IMG/VR virus record: IMGVR_UViG_3300048115_000452
Coordinates: 1 to 34,399 of that record
Reading direction: 5' to 3' (one strand)
DNA: 34,399 nucleotides
Source: a virus
The notes under the pieces are model-generated. The model was not told the origin of the DNA, did no database searches, and saw only the letters and a program-made list of their open reading frames with translations. Below are positions 14,344 through 21,176 of this stretch, in pieces. A program made the position numbers and the translations under genes. Numbering within the stretch: the first letter of the stretch is position 1; every line of letters starts with the position of its first letter.

Positions 14344-14496
14344 TTAAAACATAGACGGGTTATTGTGATTGTAAATATACTTATCTACCGCTTGCTCTGC
14401 CGATTTACTTTGCATTAAAATATCTTTGTTTCGTGTTTTAAAATACTCTTTTTGCAAAGCCCTCATTTTACTAACTAATTTTATAAATTCCTCCAT
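14344..14496 (-). CDS. 50-residue helical unknown protein
   Basis: ATG at 14496 and TAA at 14344-14346: MEEFIKLVSKMRALQKEYFK, then TRNKDILMQSKSAEQAVDKY and a short end NHNNPSMF. It is an amphipathic helical protein filling the gap between two accepted genes, one base before the next ATG. The tight packing and codon usage support coding. No function can be given. Confidence 0.55.
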   Translation of the reverse strand: MEEFIKLVSKMRALQKEYFKTRNKDILMQSKSAEQAVDKYIYNHNNPSMF

Positions 14497-14504
14497 TATT
14501 GTAT

Positions 14505-14741
14505 TTATGTAAATAAATCTACTTGCTTACTTTCGCACATACAAATAGTATCGTTATGCTGCCCGCCGTGTGCTACTATTAATATTTCATCAATTATAAA
14601 CCCTCTTTTTTTACCCATACCGTTACTATTCCAACTAAAAGATAAAACCTTACCAGTAGGCTTAATTACTCTGTATATTTCATCTTTTAATTTACTCCAA
14701 AAACTAGCCTGTGTAGTTTCCATATTCACGGTTATAAACAA
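14505..14741 (-). CDS. C-terminal fragment of a split adenine-type DNA methyltransferase
   Basis: Reads ITVNMETTQASFWSKLKDEI, then IKPTGKVLSFSWNSNGMGKK and ILIVAHGGQHNDTI. These are the C-terminal motifs of a phage DNA methyltransferase family whose N-terminal half, with DPPYSPRQ, is at 15086-15394. In intact relatives the two meet as GLxVxxETTxASFW. Here 344 bases and another gene lie between. Possible starts are TTG 14741 or ATG 14723 (METTQASFW). No frameshift is seen inside the fragment, so it may still be translated and complement the N-terminal piece as a two-chain enzyme, or both may be remnants. Confidence 0.75.
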   Translation of the reverse strand: MFITVNMETTQASFWSKLKDEIYRVIKPTGKVLSFSWNSNGMGKKRGFIIDEILIVAHGGQHNDTICMCESKQVDLFT

Positions 14742-14747
14742 ATAAAA

Positions 14748-14996
14748 TTATTCGGGGTCAGTAATCTCACACCAAAAGGTTACGTCTGTCATTTCCCATC
14801 CATAAGGGTGTGTATCATTGTCAGAGCATATCCTTAATCCCATTTCATCCTCTAATACTACTTTCTCTATATCCCAACCACTATTTGTCGGCACAGCAGC
14901 TAAAAATGGCTTGTCATATATCGATTCCCAGATATAACCTTTTTCGCTTTCGGTTATTTGGGCAAAGTGCATGTCTTTTACGTTAATCCAGTTCAT
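14748..14996 (-). CDS. DUF551-like small protein inserted in the methyltransferase gene
   Basis: I start at MNWINVKDMHFAQITESEKG (ATG 14996; an ATG at 15017 adds seven residues). The opening MNWIxVK, the spaced tryptophans and the C-terminal pattern VTFWCEITDPE recall the DUF551 family, whose members are common in phages and of unknown function. It sits wholly between the two methyltransferase fragments. A small hairpin (CAAGGG/CCCTTG, 15016-15038) lies just before it. The gene therefore looks like cargo inserted into the methyltransferase gene. Confidence 0.6.
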   Translation of the reverse strand: MNWINVKDMHFAQITESEKGYIWESIYDKPFLAAVPTNSGWDIEKVVLEDEMGLRICSDNDTHPYGWEMTDVTFWCEITDPE

Positions 14997-15085
14997 AATT
15001 TTATCAGTTAATAACAAGGGCTATAATTCATTCCCTTGCAAGGTTTATATTTAATTCAATGTTTCGTCATTATATGGGTACGAAA

Positions 15086-15394
15086 TCATAGCCAAACCGT
15101 TAAACCTAACTTTGTGTAACACTCCTTTATTTGCCTTGGCGAGTATGGAGGGTCAAACAAAACCACATCAACGCTATTACTCTTTACGGTTTTTAAAAAC
15201 TCTAAAGCATCTAAACTAAAATCACATTTATAAACTGGGTCTATATCGTTAGTTACTTTAGCCATACGGTTTTTATTAGCAAAAGGGTCTATACTGTAAT
15301 CGTTCGTACTTAAATGCCTGCCTATAAAATTACGTATTGCTTTAATATCAAACGTATTGCTATTAGGCATTTCCCACTCTCTAGTTATCTTCAT
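15086..15394 (-). CDS. N-terminal fragment of a split adenine-type DNA methyltransferase
   Basis: 102 residues: MKITREWEMPNSNTFDIKAI, IDPFANKNRMAKVTNDIDP, then VDVVLFDPPYSPRQIKECYT. SIDPFAN and NDIDP form the SAM-binding part, and DPPY is catalytic motif IV. The frame then leaves the family consensus after KLGLTV and stops two codons later (WL). The missing half is at 14505-14741. The start overlaps the resolvase gene by 14 bases. Alone, the fragment has the catalytic motif but lacks the remaining fold. Confidence 0.75.
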   Translation of the reverse strand: MKITREWEMPNSNTFDIKAIRNFIGRHLSTNDYSIDPFANKNRMAKVTNDIDPVYKCDFSLDALEFLKTVKSNSVDVVLFDPPYSPRQIKECYTKLGLTVWL

Positions 15395-15920
15395 TAAATA
15401 ACTCCTTTTGCGCAGCAGGAGGTAAACGCTCCATTACCCAGTTAATATCTGTGTTAAATTTAAGCCTACCGAAATGAACAATACAAAGCGCATCACTATT
15501 CCATAACGTAGCCTTAACCTCGGGGTAGTATTGTGCAGCAGCAGCTTTATACCTATCCTTACGGGCTTTTTTATCCTCGCCTTTTTTTCGCAAGTTTAAA
15601 CCGTGCTGCCAGCTCTGCGGGTAAACCTGTACAAAAGGTATTTTTGCCAAAGTTAATACTGTCTTAAGCTGCTCAAAATTAGCCAGCATTTTATCTATAC
15701 CAAAACGCTTACCGCCTGTATCGGTGTCGCTTTTCCAGCTTGATACTTTTTCTATAAAGCATATTGGTTTCTCGTAAGTCTCTTTAACGTAGTTTAGATA
15801 CTCTGCTAGATCACTTACATTTTTTGGCATCTTAGCTACACTTATACCAGCTTTGTAATTGTATAGTGCTATACCTCCGCCAGCTCCAGGGTCGATGCCT
15901 ATTATTGTTTTTACTTTCAT
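15381..15920 (-). CDS. RuvC-like Holliday-junction resolvase
   Basis: 179 residues with an RNase H fold typical of RuvC: IGIDPGAGGGIALY (Asp10), CFIEKVSSW (Glu57), and WNSDALCIVHF (Asp143) as acidic metal ligands. A conserved block KKARKDRYKAAAAQYYPEV precedes the last motif. It would cut branched intermediates during phage recombination or packaging. The start ATG 15920 overlaps the stop of the preceding gene by four bases, and the leader motif variant ACCGAGAGT lies within the end of that gene, two bases before the ATG. Confidence 0.85.
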   Translation of the reverse strand: MKVKTIIGIDPGAGGGIALYNYKAGISVAKMPKNVSDLAEYLNYVKETYEKPICFIEKVSSWKSDTDTGGKRFGIDKMLANFEQLKTVLTLAKIPFVQVYPQSWQHGLNLRKKGEDKKARKDRYKAAAAQYYPEVKATLWNSDALCIVHFGRLKFNTDINWVMERLPPAAQKELFNEDN

Positions 15921-16849
15921 TTACTCTCGGTTTTAATTTTTATTACTGTTTTTATATCCGTTTTCTCCGCTATAAGTTTATCGAAATAATCCTTTATAGC
16001 CTTGTTATTTTCTATGCTCTCGGCTTGGCTTAAAAGTATAGTGTCAATCTTATTTTTATGATAATTTGCGATTACGCCCTTTTTTTGTATGCGGGGTGCA
16101 TCACTAACGATAAAAGTTCGATACGCTTTGTCAATGGCTGATTTGCTCGGCTCGGGTTTTTTCTCTAAAGCTCCCTGCTGTATAAACTCATTTATAAAGA
16201 TGCTTAATATAAATCTAGGCTCTACTCCGTTATCTCGGTAATTATAAAACGCCTTGTATATATCCTCTATAAATGCCTTTTTGTTGGCTGCCTTTTGCTC
16301 CTCCGTAATTACATTAACTGGGGCAGGCAGAGCTTTACGAGCCTTAAACCAAACTTTGTTCTTTTTAGCTCTGTAAGCGTTTAGTATTTTAGTGTAGTAC
16401 TCCAAGCTAAATGCTTGGTAGTGGTTTTTATCGGGGTTGCCGTTTTTATCTTTTGGTAGCCATTCGTCAAGCTCGCCAACTGCTGCCAACTCAAACGCTA
16501 GTTTTACCTCCTTAAAACTAAAATCTTTGTAGTATTTTTTTAGTGTATCAAAAAAACGAGTAGCATCGTATTTCATAACCTCGGCGTTATTCCAATCCTT
16601 AACCCCTATATCACGGCAAATAAATTTAGTAGCAGTAGCTACCTTTTTTACCAGCTCTTGGTCGGCTATCTTTCTTATAGGCGTTTCTATTCCCGCCTGC
16701 GCAATCATTAAATCGTTATCTGATAATTTTATTTGCACCTCCGCAGCTTGTAGTAGTGCTGCTTTTTGCTCTAGGTAGTAATCTTGTTTGTAAGTTAATA
16801 GAGCATTGCTCTTTTTTACGGCTGGTAACATTGTTATCTTTTTTGTCAT
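15917..16849 (-). CDS. Replication-associated protein of unknown type, first gene after promoter P3
   Basis: 310 residues from MTKKITMLPAVKKSNALLTY. It is helical and basic, with RFFDTLKKYYKDFSFKEVKL, WLPKDKNGNPDKNHYQAFSL and a long helical C-terminus ending KTESK. The first ATG at 16849 is only one base from the -7 box of P3, so transcripts from P3 would begin after it. The methionine at residue 7 (ATG 16831) is then the likelier start for that promoter, and 16849 could be used only on readthrough RNA. The position before the resolvase suggests a helicase loader or replication protein. The KTESK end is the leader motif of the next gene read in frame. Confidence 0.6.
   Translation of the reverse strand: MTKKITMLPAVKKSNALLTYKQDYYLEQKAALLQAAEVQIKLSDNDLMIAQAGIETPIRKIADQELVKKVATATKFICRDIGVKDWNNAEVMKYDATRFFDTLKKYYKDFSFKEVKLAFELAAVGELDEWLPKDKNGNPDKNHYQAFSLEYYTKILNAYRAKKNKVWFKARKALPAPVNVITEEQKAANKKAFIEDIYKAFYNYRDNGVEPRFILSIFINEFIQQGALEKKPEPSKSAIDKAYRTFIVSDAPRIQKKGVIANYHKNKIDTILLSQAESIENNKAIKDYFDKLIAEKTDIKTVIKIKTESK
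15923..15931 (-). promoter_or_regulatory. Leader motif variant ACCGAGAGT before the resolvase start
   Basis: One base differs from the other five sites (final C to T). The change keeps pairing with the predicted RNA at 21229-21302 through a G-U wobble. It is two bases from ATG 15920 and lies inside the upstream coding sequence. Confidence 0.5.
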
Positions 16850-16850
16850 T

Positions 16851-16883
16851 GCTAATTTAAACTTTATTTTTAATATACACAAA
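16851..16883 (-). promoter_or_regulatory. Repeated phage promoter P3
   Basis: TTTG at 16883-16880, a 20-bp spacer containing ATTAAAAATAAAGTT, and TAAATTAGC at 16859-16851. It matches P1, P2 and P4 except for one extra spacer base and an altered -7. It has no clear second dyad copy upstream and no ACCGAGAGC leader. Its start point should be near 16845. Confidence 0.7.
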
Positions 16884-16891
16884 CTACTAAA

Positions 16892-16937
16892 CAACTGTCA
16901 ATAAAAAACATTAAAACGTTTTTTATTTTGGAGTTGT
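16892..16937 (-). terminator. AT-rich inverted repeat, possible terminator before P3
   Basis: Outer arms ACAACT/AGTTGT and inner arms AATAAAAAAC/GTTTTTTATT enclose an eight-base loop. It lies between the stop of the 102-residue gene and the -33 box of P3, where a terminator is expected. The stem is almost pure A-T, so termination may be weak. Confidence 0.4.
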
Positions 16938-16943
16938 AAAACA

Positions 16944-17252
16944 TTAAGGTTTTAGTTCAATGTATTTTTCTGTTTTAGAATCGTACATAAATAACCTTGT
17001 TGGTGCATTGTGTATTTGCTCAAGTTGTTTATTTAATGATTCTTGCATTTTTTTAGAGTTTAAGTCAACCTCAAAAGTATGTGTGTGCTTATCCTTAACG
17101 CTTTCACAACTACGTGTAACCGCAATAGCTTCTTCAAGGCTTTTTATATAATCTCCTACATCACCAGAAACGTAAAATTCATTTCCATTTTCAAGTGTCA
17201 TATAGTAATTATGTCTTCCGTTTACATCTATAATTTTTTTATATTTAGTCAT
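16944..17252 (-). CDS. 102-residue unknown protein
   Basis: MTKYKKIIDVNGRHNYYMTL, then strands (EFYVSGDVGDYI), a helix, and a C-terminus with TRLFMYDSKTEKYIELK. It seems a small alpha/beta protein with few charged clusters. It stands between the replisome-organiser-like gene and P3, with about 67 bases of upstream non-coding DNA that carry a palindrome (17291-17312). No family recognised. Confidence 0.55.
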   Translation of the reverse strand: MTKYKKIIDVNGRHNYYMTLENGNEFYVSGDVGDYIKSLEEAIAVTRSCESVKDKHTHTFEVDLNSKKMQESLNKQLEQIHNAPTRLFMYDSKTEKYIELKP

Positions 17253-17290
17253 TATCTATTAAGTTTTGTTTTTAATTCACGCTACTGCGG

Positions 17291-17312
17291 TTACACAAAC
17301 CGTTGTTTGTAA
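17291..17312. repeat. Short inverted repeat between two genes
   Basis: TTACACAAACCGTTGTTTGTAA contains ACAAAC-CGTT-GTTTGT, a six-base-pair dyad that could be a hairpin or a protein-binding site. It lies between the replisome-organiser-like gene and the 102-residue gene. No promoter boxes are clear around it. Confidence 0.3.
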
Positions 17313-17319
17313 TTTGCTG

Positions 17320-18093
17320 CTACATACCTAAATACTCCTGCATTTCTTTATCAAGTACTGCCTGCTCCTGTTCTGTTTTTATTATTTGCAGCCTACCCTT
17401 GTTTTTATCGCCTCTCATAAAAGTACGAGCCGTAGCTATCCAGCCGTCTGCATCCCGTGTAACTTTTTTTATGTCGTTCCAGTCCTTTATAGCGTTATAA
17501 TAATAATTAATATCCACGCCTAAATTTTTCGCCTCGGTCAATTTTTTTTCAAATATTTCAAAATCAAATACTAGAGAATTTTTAAAAAGGGTTTTCTTTT
17601 TTGGGTTTGGTGCTGTACCAAATAAATCGTTTTTCTCTTGTGGCTTTGCCTTGTGTGGCTCTGCGGATTTTTCCGCAGGCTCAAATACTTCTTTTTCTGA
17701 ATTAAGTATTTGTTTATTATCAGTATTATTAAGTGTAGTAGATTTTCCGCCGCCGTTTTCTTCCGCTGCCGAACTTTTACGCTGCGGTTGTTTTACCGTG
17801 TCGGAAAAATTAGGGTACGGGTTTAAAGTAATATCATTACCTCCAAACTTTCCGCCTTGCCCTTGCTTTTGAGTTACCACAATCCAGCCAGCATTTACTA
17901 ACTCCTTCATATACTTAATACGAGTGTCTTTACTACACCCCATATCCTTTTCTATAACCGAGTTATGGTACTTCCAATCGTTAGGCTTGCTACATAAGTA
18001 AACAAATAAAAACCTTGCATCCCTTGTTAAATTAGGGTCATTAATTAGTTGGTTTGGTATTTGCGTAAAATCTCTTTTTAGTAAGTTATTCAT
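17320..18093 (-). CDS. Replisome-organiser-like protein with N-terminal winged helix
   Basis: 257 residues from MNNLLKRDFTQIPNQLINDP (ATG 18093). A longer frame to 18138 would be read from inside the terminator hairpin and is rejected. Residues 1-95 form a replication-initiator-type winged helix: ARFLFVYLCSKPNDWKYHNS, then a recognition helix GCSKDTRIKYMKELVNAGWI. A disordered Ser/Gly/Glu-rich linker (about 100-160) leads to a C-terminal helical part (NSLVFDFEIFEKKLTEAKNL, then ATARTFMRGDKNKGRL) that recalls DnaD-like or helicase-recruiting tails. It probably binds the phage origin and recruits a host or phage helicase. Its start is two bases after the U-tract of a strong hairpin. Confidence 0.72.
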   Translation of the reverse strand: MNNLLKRDFTQIPNQLINDPNLTRDARFLFVYLCSKPNDWKYHNSVIEKDMGCSKDTRIKYMKELVNAGWIVVTQKQGQGGKFGGNDITLNPYPNFSDTVKQPQRKSSAAEENGGGKSTTLNNTDNKQILNSEKEVFEPAEKSAEPHKAKPQEKNDLFGTAPNPKKKTLFKNSLVFDFEIFEKKLTEAKNLGVDINYYYNAIKDWNDIKKVTRDADGWIATARTFMRGDKNKGRLQIIKTEQEQAVLDKEMQEYLGM

Positions 18094-18143
18094 AAATAAA
18101 AAAGCTAACGCTTTCGGGGGTGCAGCCCCTACTCGCATTAGCT
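18094..18143 (-). terminator. Strong intrinsic hairpin, terminator or attenuator in the leader of the replisome-organiser gene
   Basis: Minus strand arms AGCTAATGC and GCGTTAGCT (nine pairs with one G-U) surround an inner GGGG/CCCC stem, followed by TTTTTTATTT and immediately ATG 18093. It should end transcription from operon 2. Because the ATG follows at once, and a -7 element lies 40 bases before it, read-through may be controlled. Confidence 0.75.
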
Positions 18144-18184
18144 ATTAAAATATTTTTTTATTTGAGTTCTGCACTACTCTTGGT

Positions 18185-18193
18185 GCAAATATA
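18185..18193 (-). promoter_or_regulatory. -7 element TATATTTGC before the terminator hairpin
   Basis: Perfect TAnnTTTGC match just after the stop of the Gp3-like gene. No TTTG at the expected distance. A start near 18180 would give a leader of about 85 bases containing the hairpin at 18094-18143. Confidence 0.4.
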
Positions 18194-18197
18194 TAAA

Positions 18198-18911
18198 TTA
18201 TTCATTACCTGTACCTAATTGCGGAGCTGGGGGTACTTGTAACATTGTACCCTTAACTGCCTCTATATTTTCCTTGCTTTGATTTGGCACTAAACTAACA
18301 ACTGGGTAACGGCTTGCTACTCCTGGCTTTTGGCTCTTTGCAAATACTACGTTTAAATCAAAAATAACACCTCTTACGCTGCCTCTACTTTGTAACATAG
18401 CATCAAATGTATCACGTATAGCAGGTATCGTACTAGCCACTCCTTTAGTACTGTACTCCCAGTAACCAGCAATATCTTTGATTTTAGGCATTATAAACCT
18501 TAAAGATAGGGTAACCTCCCAGCCTTTGCCGTTCCTTACCTTATCATCTACCTTTTGCATTATTTCGGGGTGTTTCTCCGTAGTGTACTCCTCGTACTTT
18601 TGCGCCTTTGCGTTCCATACCTCAAACGTTTCGCCGTCGCCTCTTGCATATAGCTTACCCTGTTTATCCCTATACTCGTATCGCTCCTCGCACATACTAG
18701 CAGGGCTATCCTCCCAAAAAACTATCTGTATAGTATTTGGCTTGTTAGGGTATGCTGCATTAAACATACTGGCATACTTACCAGTAGCTAAAAAATAGTC
18801 GCAACTCCTAGGCTGCCCTTTGTCGTTTTTAAATCCTGTTTTTATTAACCCAACCCTAGGCAGCTTAAAGCCGCCTATTTGCTCGGGTCTTTTAATTCTA
18901 CCTTTTGCCAT
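18198..18911 (-). CDS. Gp3-like (recombination-directionality-factor fold) phage protein
   Basis: 237 residues. The N-terminal half shows RVGLIKTGFKNDKGQPRSCD, YFLATGKYASMF, KPNTIQIVFWEDS, then ERYEYRDKQGKLYARGDGE. This series is that of the phage Gp3-like family, in which the phiC31 gp3 protein controls integrase direction; many members occur in phages without an integrase and have an unknown main role. No integrase is seen here, so I do not infer excision control. It may bind DNA in replication. It lies four bases after the preceding gene and ends operon 2. Confidence 0.5.
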   Translation of the reverse strand: MAKGRIKRPEQIGGFKLPRVGLIKTGFKNDKGQPRSCDYFLATGKYASMFNAAYPNKPNTIQIVFWEDSPASMCEERYEYRDKQGKLYARGDGETFEVWNAKAQKYEEYTTEKHPEIMQKVDDKVRNGKGWEVTLSLRFIMPKIKDIAGYWEYSTKGVASTIPAIRDTFDAMLQSRGSVRGVIFDLNVVFAKSQKPGVASRYPVVSLVPNQSKENIEAVKGTMLQVPPAPQLGTGNE

Positions 18912-18914
18912 ATC

Positions 18915-19187
18915 TTAAGCGTTAAAATAACTCTCAAACAATTTATCCGAAATCTCTAACCCCTCGTTTTTGCAATGCTCCATAAAAGCAGCTACTACTT
19001 TGGTGTTATGCTCTGTCTTTTGCTCCTCGTTATTTAAGTTAATAATACTATTTGCTGGGGCAGGTACAAAAAACCCACCCGTACAATTATCTTCATTATC
19101 AAAAGTAAATACAGCAGCACCGTTTTCTATATACTCTACTACTGCAAAACCTCTTACGTCGTTTCCTAAACTATTAAATAAATCCAT
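18915..19187 (-). CDS. 90-residue unknown protein
   Basis: MDLFNSLGNDVRGFAVVEYI opens a beta-rich half with acidic turns (FDNEDNCTGGFFVPAPANSI), then a linker and a helical end (KVVAAFMEHCKNEGLEISDK). No catalytic motif is clear. Two or three bases separate it from both neighbours, so it is part of a tightly packed operon with the 98-residue gene and the Gp3-like gene. Confidence 0.55.
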   Translation of the reverse strand: MDLFNSLGNDVRGFAVVEYIENGAAVFTFDNEDNCTGGFFVPAPANSIINLNNEEQKTEHNTKVVAAFMEHCKNEGLEISDKLFESYFNA

Positions 19188-19189
19188 AA

Positions 19190-19486
19190 TTATTTAGTTA
19201 TTGGTGTTATCTCTACGCCCGCCTCTGTAAGTACAGTTACGCACATATCTTTAATAAAACCATCCTCTAGGCTGTCGTGAAACATTTCTACTAACTGGCG
19301 TAGTTTTGGCGCAGCAGCCATAAGTTTAGCGTTTGCTATTGCCTCCTCTCTACTAACATCGGCAAAGGTGTTAACCTCTGCCAATAATTTAGTTTTGTCT
19401 TTAGTTTTTATTAACTGCTCGTTGCTGTTATCGTTATAATCCTCGTAAGTCCAATCGCCTTGCGTATGTCCGTTTATAAATGCCAT
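19190..19486 (-). CDS. 98-residue phage protein with ANAKLMAAAP motif
   Basis: Contains REEAIANAKLMAAAPKLRQL, a segment very common in small phage proteins of unknown function (ANAxLIAAAPELL). The N-terminus is a short beta domain (HTQGDWTYEDYND). Its start overlaps the stop of the exonuclease gene by one base (TAATG). A role in recombination is suggested only by its place after the exonuclease. Confidence 0.6.
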   Translation of the reverse strand: MAFINGHTQGDWTYEDYNDNSNEQLIKTKDKTKLLAEVNTFADVSREEAIANAKLMAAAPKLRQLVEMFHDSLEDGFIKDMCVTVLTEAGVEITPITK

Positions 19487-20553
19487 TACTTTACTGGTTT
19501 TTCGTTATCGGTTTTACGTTTTTTAACCAACTCGCTTAACGTCATTTCTACAACGTTGTTATCCAGCCCAGCATCCAAGTTTATAACACCCTCTACAATA
19601 GTAACGGTATTAATACGTTTATCGCTCTCTATACGTGCCAGCTCTACAAGGTACTGCAACTTGTTACGGCTCTTTGCCTCGGTTTGGTCTTTTAGGTTGT
19701 ACGTTGGCGTAGCTCCTCGCCAATCTTTAGGCGACCAGTTAAATACTCGCTCTACTTGCTTGTTAGGGAAATGGTGTTGCCACATTTCCGTATATGCTTG
19801 TAGCTGTATCTCGTGTTCCTCGTAAAAGCCTTTACGCCCACTTTTAAAATCTACAATAGCGATAAATGTTTGCTCTTTTTTGGTAGCCTTTGGTTTACCC
19901 TTGTTTACACCGCTCTTATAAGTTTCGCCCCAGTAACCTTTTACCTCTTGTGTCATTTCGCATACCAAATCAATAGCACCAGCGTAGCCGTCGGTAGGGT
20001 GTGTTAGCACTATCTCAATAGCTAAAGGTTTTACCTTGCAATCTATCATAAACTGCGCAAATGCTAGTATATCCTTTTTAAGTTCGTCGGCGTGGTTAAT
20101 AAAATCTACTGGCAGCTTTTCTGCCTCTATAAACGCCTTAAGTTTTTCCTTAAGCGTTCCAGTATCGTACTTACGTGCTATAAGCAGCTCCGCTATTTCT
20201 GTGTGCATAAAAGTACCATAGTCCGCTCGCTCCTGTGCATAGTTACGGCTTTCCTCGTAACCCATATCTGCAATCCACTTAATTAAGTGCGGGCTGGTTG
20301 GCATTGTTTGCTTTATCATCGTTGTAACCGATGTAAAAAATACTGGCTCTTGTGCCTCGTTAAAAGTGTAGTAATACCTGTGCTTACCTCCTTTTAATCG
20401 GTAAACCATTTCGGGCTGCTCTACCAGCGCATCGGTATTAAAAAATACTGCCACCATTTCCTCCGCAGTTAATCCTTGTGCCAACTCATACACTCCCGCA
20501 GGCTGGTCGTTCATCATTTCCTCAAATGCTTTGTTTTCGCTCTCGTTACTCAT
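19486..20553 (-). CDS. PD-(D/E)XK exonuclease, RecB/Cas4/lambda-Exo-like
   Basis: 355 residues. The nuclease motifs are complete: YGTFMHTEIAELL with His117, AIEIVLTHPTDGYAGAIDLV with Glu180 and Asp195, IAIVDFKSGR with Asp235-x-Lys237, and EEHEIQLQAY with Gln250/Tyr254. This is the RecB-family nuclease core used by phage recombination exonucleases to resect double-strand ends. With SSB, the resolvase and HNH it forms a recombination set; no annealing protein is recognised, although the neighbouring Gp3-like or 211-residue protein could serve. Codons 3-5 carry ACGAGAGC, one base shorter than the leader motif. Confidence 0.85.
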   Translation of the reverse strand: MSNESENKAFEEMMNDQPAGVYELAQGLTAEEMVAVFFNTDALVEQPEMVYRLKGGKHRYYYTFNEAQEPVFFTSVTTMIKQTMPTSPHLIKWIADMGYEESRNYAQERADYGTFMHTEIAELLIARKYDTGTLKEKLKAFIEAEKLPVDFINHADELKKDILAFAQFMIDCKVKPLAIEIVLTHPTDGYAGAIDLVCEMTQEVKGYWGETYKSGVNKGKPKATKKEQTFIAIVDFKSGRKGFYEEHEIQLQAYTEMWQHHFPNKQVERVFNWSPKDWRGATPTYNLKDQTEAKSRNKLQYLVELARIESDKRINTVTIVEGVINLDAGLDNNVVEMTLSELVKKRKTDNEKPVK

Positions 20554-20554
20554 T

Positions 20555-20722
20555 TTATTGCTCTGTTTTAATTGTTAAACATACTATACTCATTAATCCG
20601 CTCACTACCATTATAAAATACTGGTGTGCAGCTCCGTAAAATGCAGCCGCTATAAAAGCACCTACACAAATAAGCCCTAACAAAAAGGCAAATATTCTAT
20701 TTACTATACGCTCCGCTCTCAT
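20555..20722 (-). CDS. 55-residue membrane protein
   Basis: ATG 20722 overlaps the end of the regulator gene by 26 bases, and TAA lies at 20555-20557, one base before the exonuclease start. After a basic N-terminus (RAERIVNR) come two hydrophobic stretches, FAFLLGLICVGAFIAAAFYG and FIMVVSGLMSIVCLT. It therefore looks like a small two-helix inner-membrane protein. Its early-operon position makes it a candidate for host-takeover or exclusion, which is inference. Confidence 0.6.
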   Translation of the reverse strand: MRAERIVNRIFAFLLGLICVGAFIAAAFYGAAHQYFIMVVSGLMSIVCLTIKTEQ

Positions 20723-21002
20723 ACTTATCAAGTGTTTTAGGGTTCATAGGCTTTATGCCAAATAAAAAGTTTGCATCTACGCCAGTTACAGCGCATATAT
20801 GTTTTACCCAAGCTGGGTCAACCCTAGTAGTCTTACCGTTTACTAGGTTGCTCATATTAACGGGCAAGGTTTTAGGCTTTGCTCCCTTAAATAACTCTTT
20901 AGCCAAATCTATTTTTTGTATAGTTGGCTCGCTTTTAGCCTTGGTCTTTTCGTGGTAATCCAAAGCCTCGTTAATCCTTAATGCAGGTTTGTTTTCGCTC
21001 AT
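20697..21002 (-). CDS. XRE-like helix-turn-helix transcription regulator
   Basis: I start at MSENKPALRINEALDYH (ATG 21002), giving 101 residues. Longer frames to 21101 run over the preceding small gene. Residues about 35-80 form the helix-turn-helix (IDLAKELF, then VNMSNLVNGKTTRVDP, then VKHICAVTGVDANFLFGI), like Cro/CI-type repressors of the XRE fold with an insertion. The tail PMNPKTLDKYES is short, so it is Cro-sized rather than a CI-type two-domain repressor. It is the second gene after P2, whose spacer and upstream region carry repeated dyads; it is the best local candidate to bind them. Confidence 0.7.
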   Translation of the reverse strand: MSENKPALRINEALDYHEKTKAKSEPTIQKIDLAKELFKGAKPKTLPVNMSNLVNGKTTRVDPAWVKHICAVTGVDANFLFGIKPMNPKTLDKYESGAYSK

Positions 21003-21018
21003 ATAAAATTTATTAAAA

Positions 21019-21153
21019 TTAATCGTAGTAATCTGCCTTTTGGCACTCTTTAGAGCAGTAGTATTTATTATCTGTCGGCTCGCCGCAGAAACTACACTCA
21101 TTATCTTTTTCCTCGTCGTAAGGGTTTGCTGTTTTCCAGTCGTCGTATGTCAT
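21019..21153 (-). CDS. 44-residue zinc-ribbon protein
   Basis: ATG at 21153, TAA at 21019-21021: MTYDDWKTANPYDEEKDNE, then CSFCGEPTDNKYYCSKECQK and ADYYD. Cys pairs C-x2-C and C-x4-C around a short beta turn make a treble-clef or zinc-ribbon knuckle like those of MYND/HIT-type or DUF2116 proteins. It is first in the P2 unit and has the exact leader motif three bases before its start. Its small size means many gene finders skip it. Confidence 0.7.
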   Translation of the reverse strand: MTYDDWKTANPYDEEKDNECSFCGEPTDNKYYCSKECQKADYYD

Positions 21154-21156
21154 TTT

Positions 21157-21165
21157 GCTCTCGGT
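21157..21165 (-). promoter_or_regulatory. Leader motif ACCGAGAGC in the P2 transcript
   Basis: Exact motif, AAA, then ATG 21153. It is about 70 bases downstream of the predicted RNA gene that carries the complementary sequence. Confidence 0.65.
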
Positions 21166-21176
21166 TTAATTATACC

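Noticed and set aside
14723-15098. Self-splicing intron in the methyltransferase gene
   Set aside because: The insert is about 350-370 bases and most of it is a protein-coding gene, leaving too little for a group I or II core. No intron-core signatures were visible. I treat it as a gene insertion and state RNA joining as the refuting test.
16010-16040. Additional near-copy of the leader motif (GCCGAGAGC)
   Set aside because: It lies within the coding sequence of the replication-associated gene, far from any start codon, and has a mismatch; probably chance.
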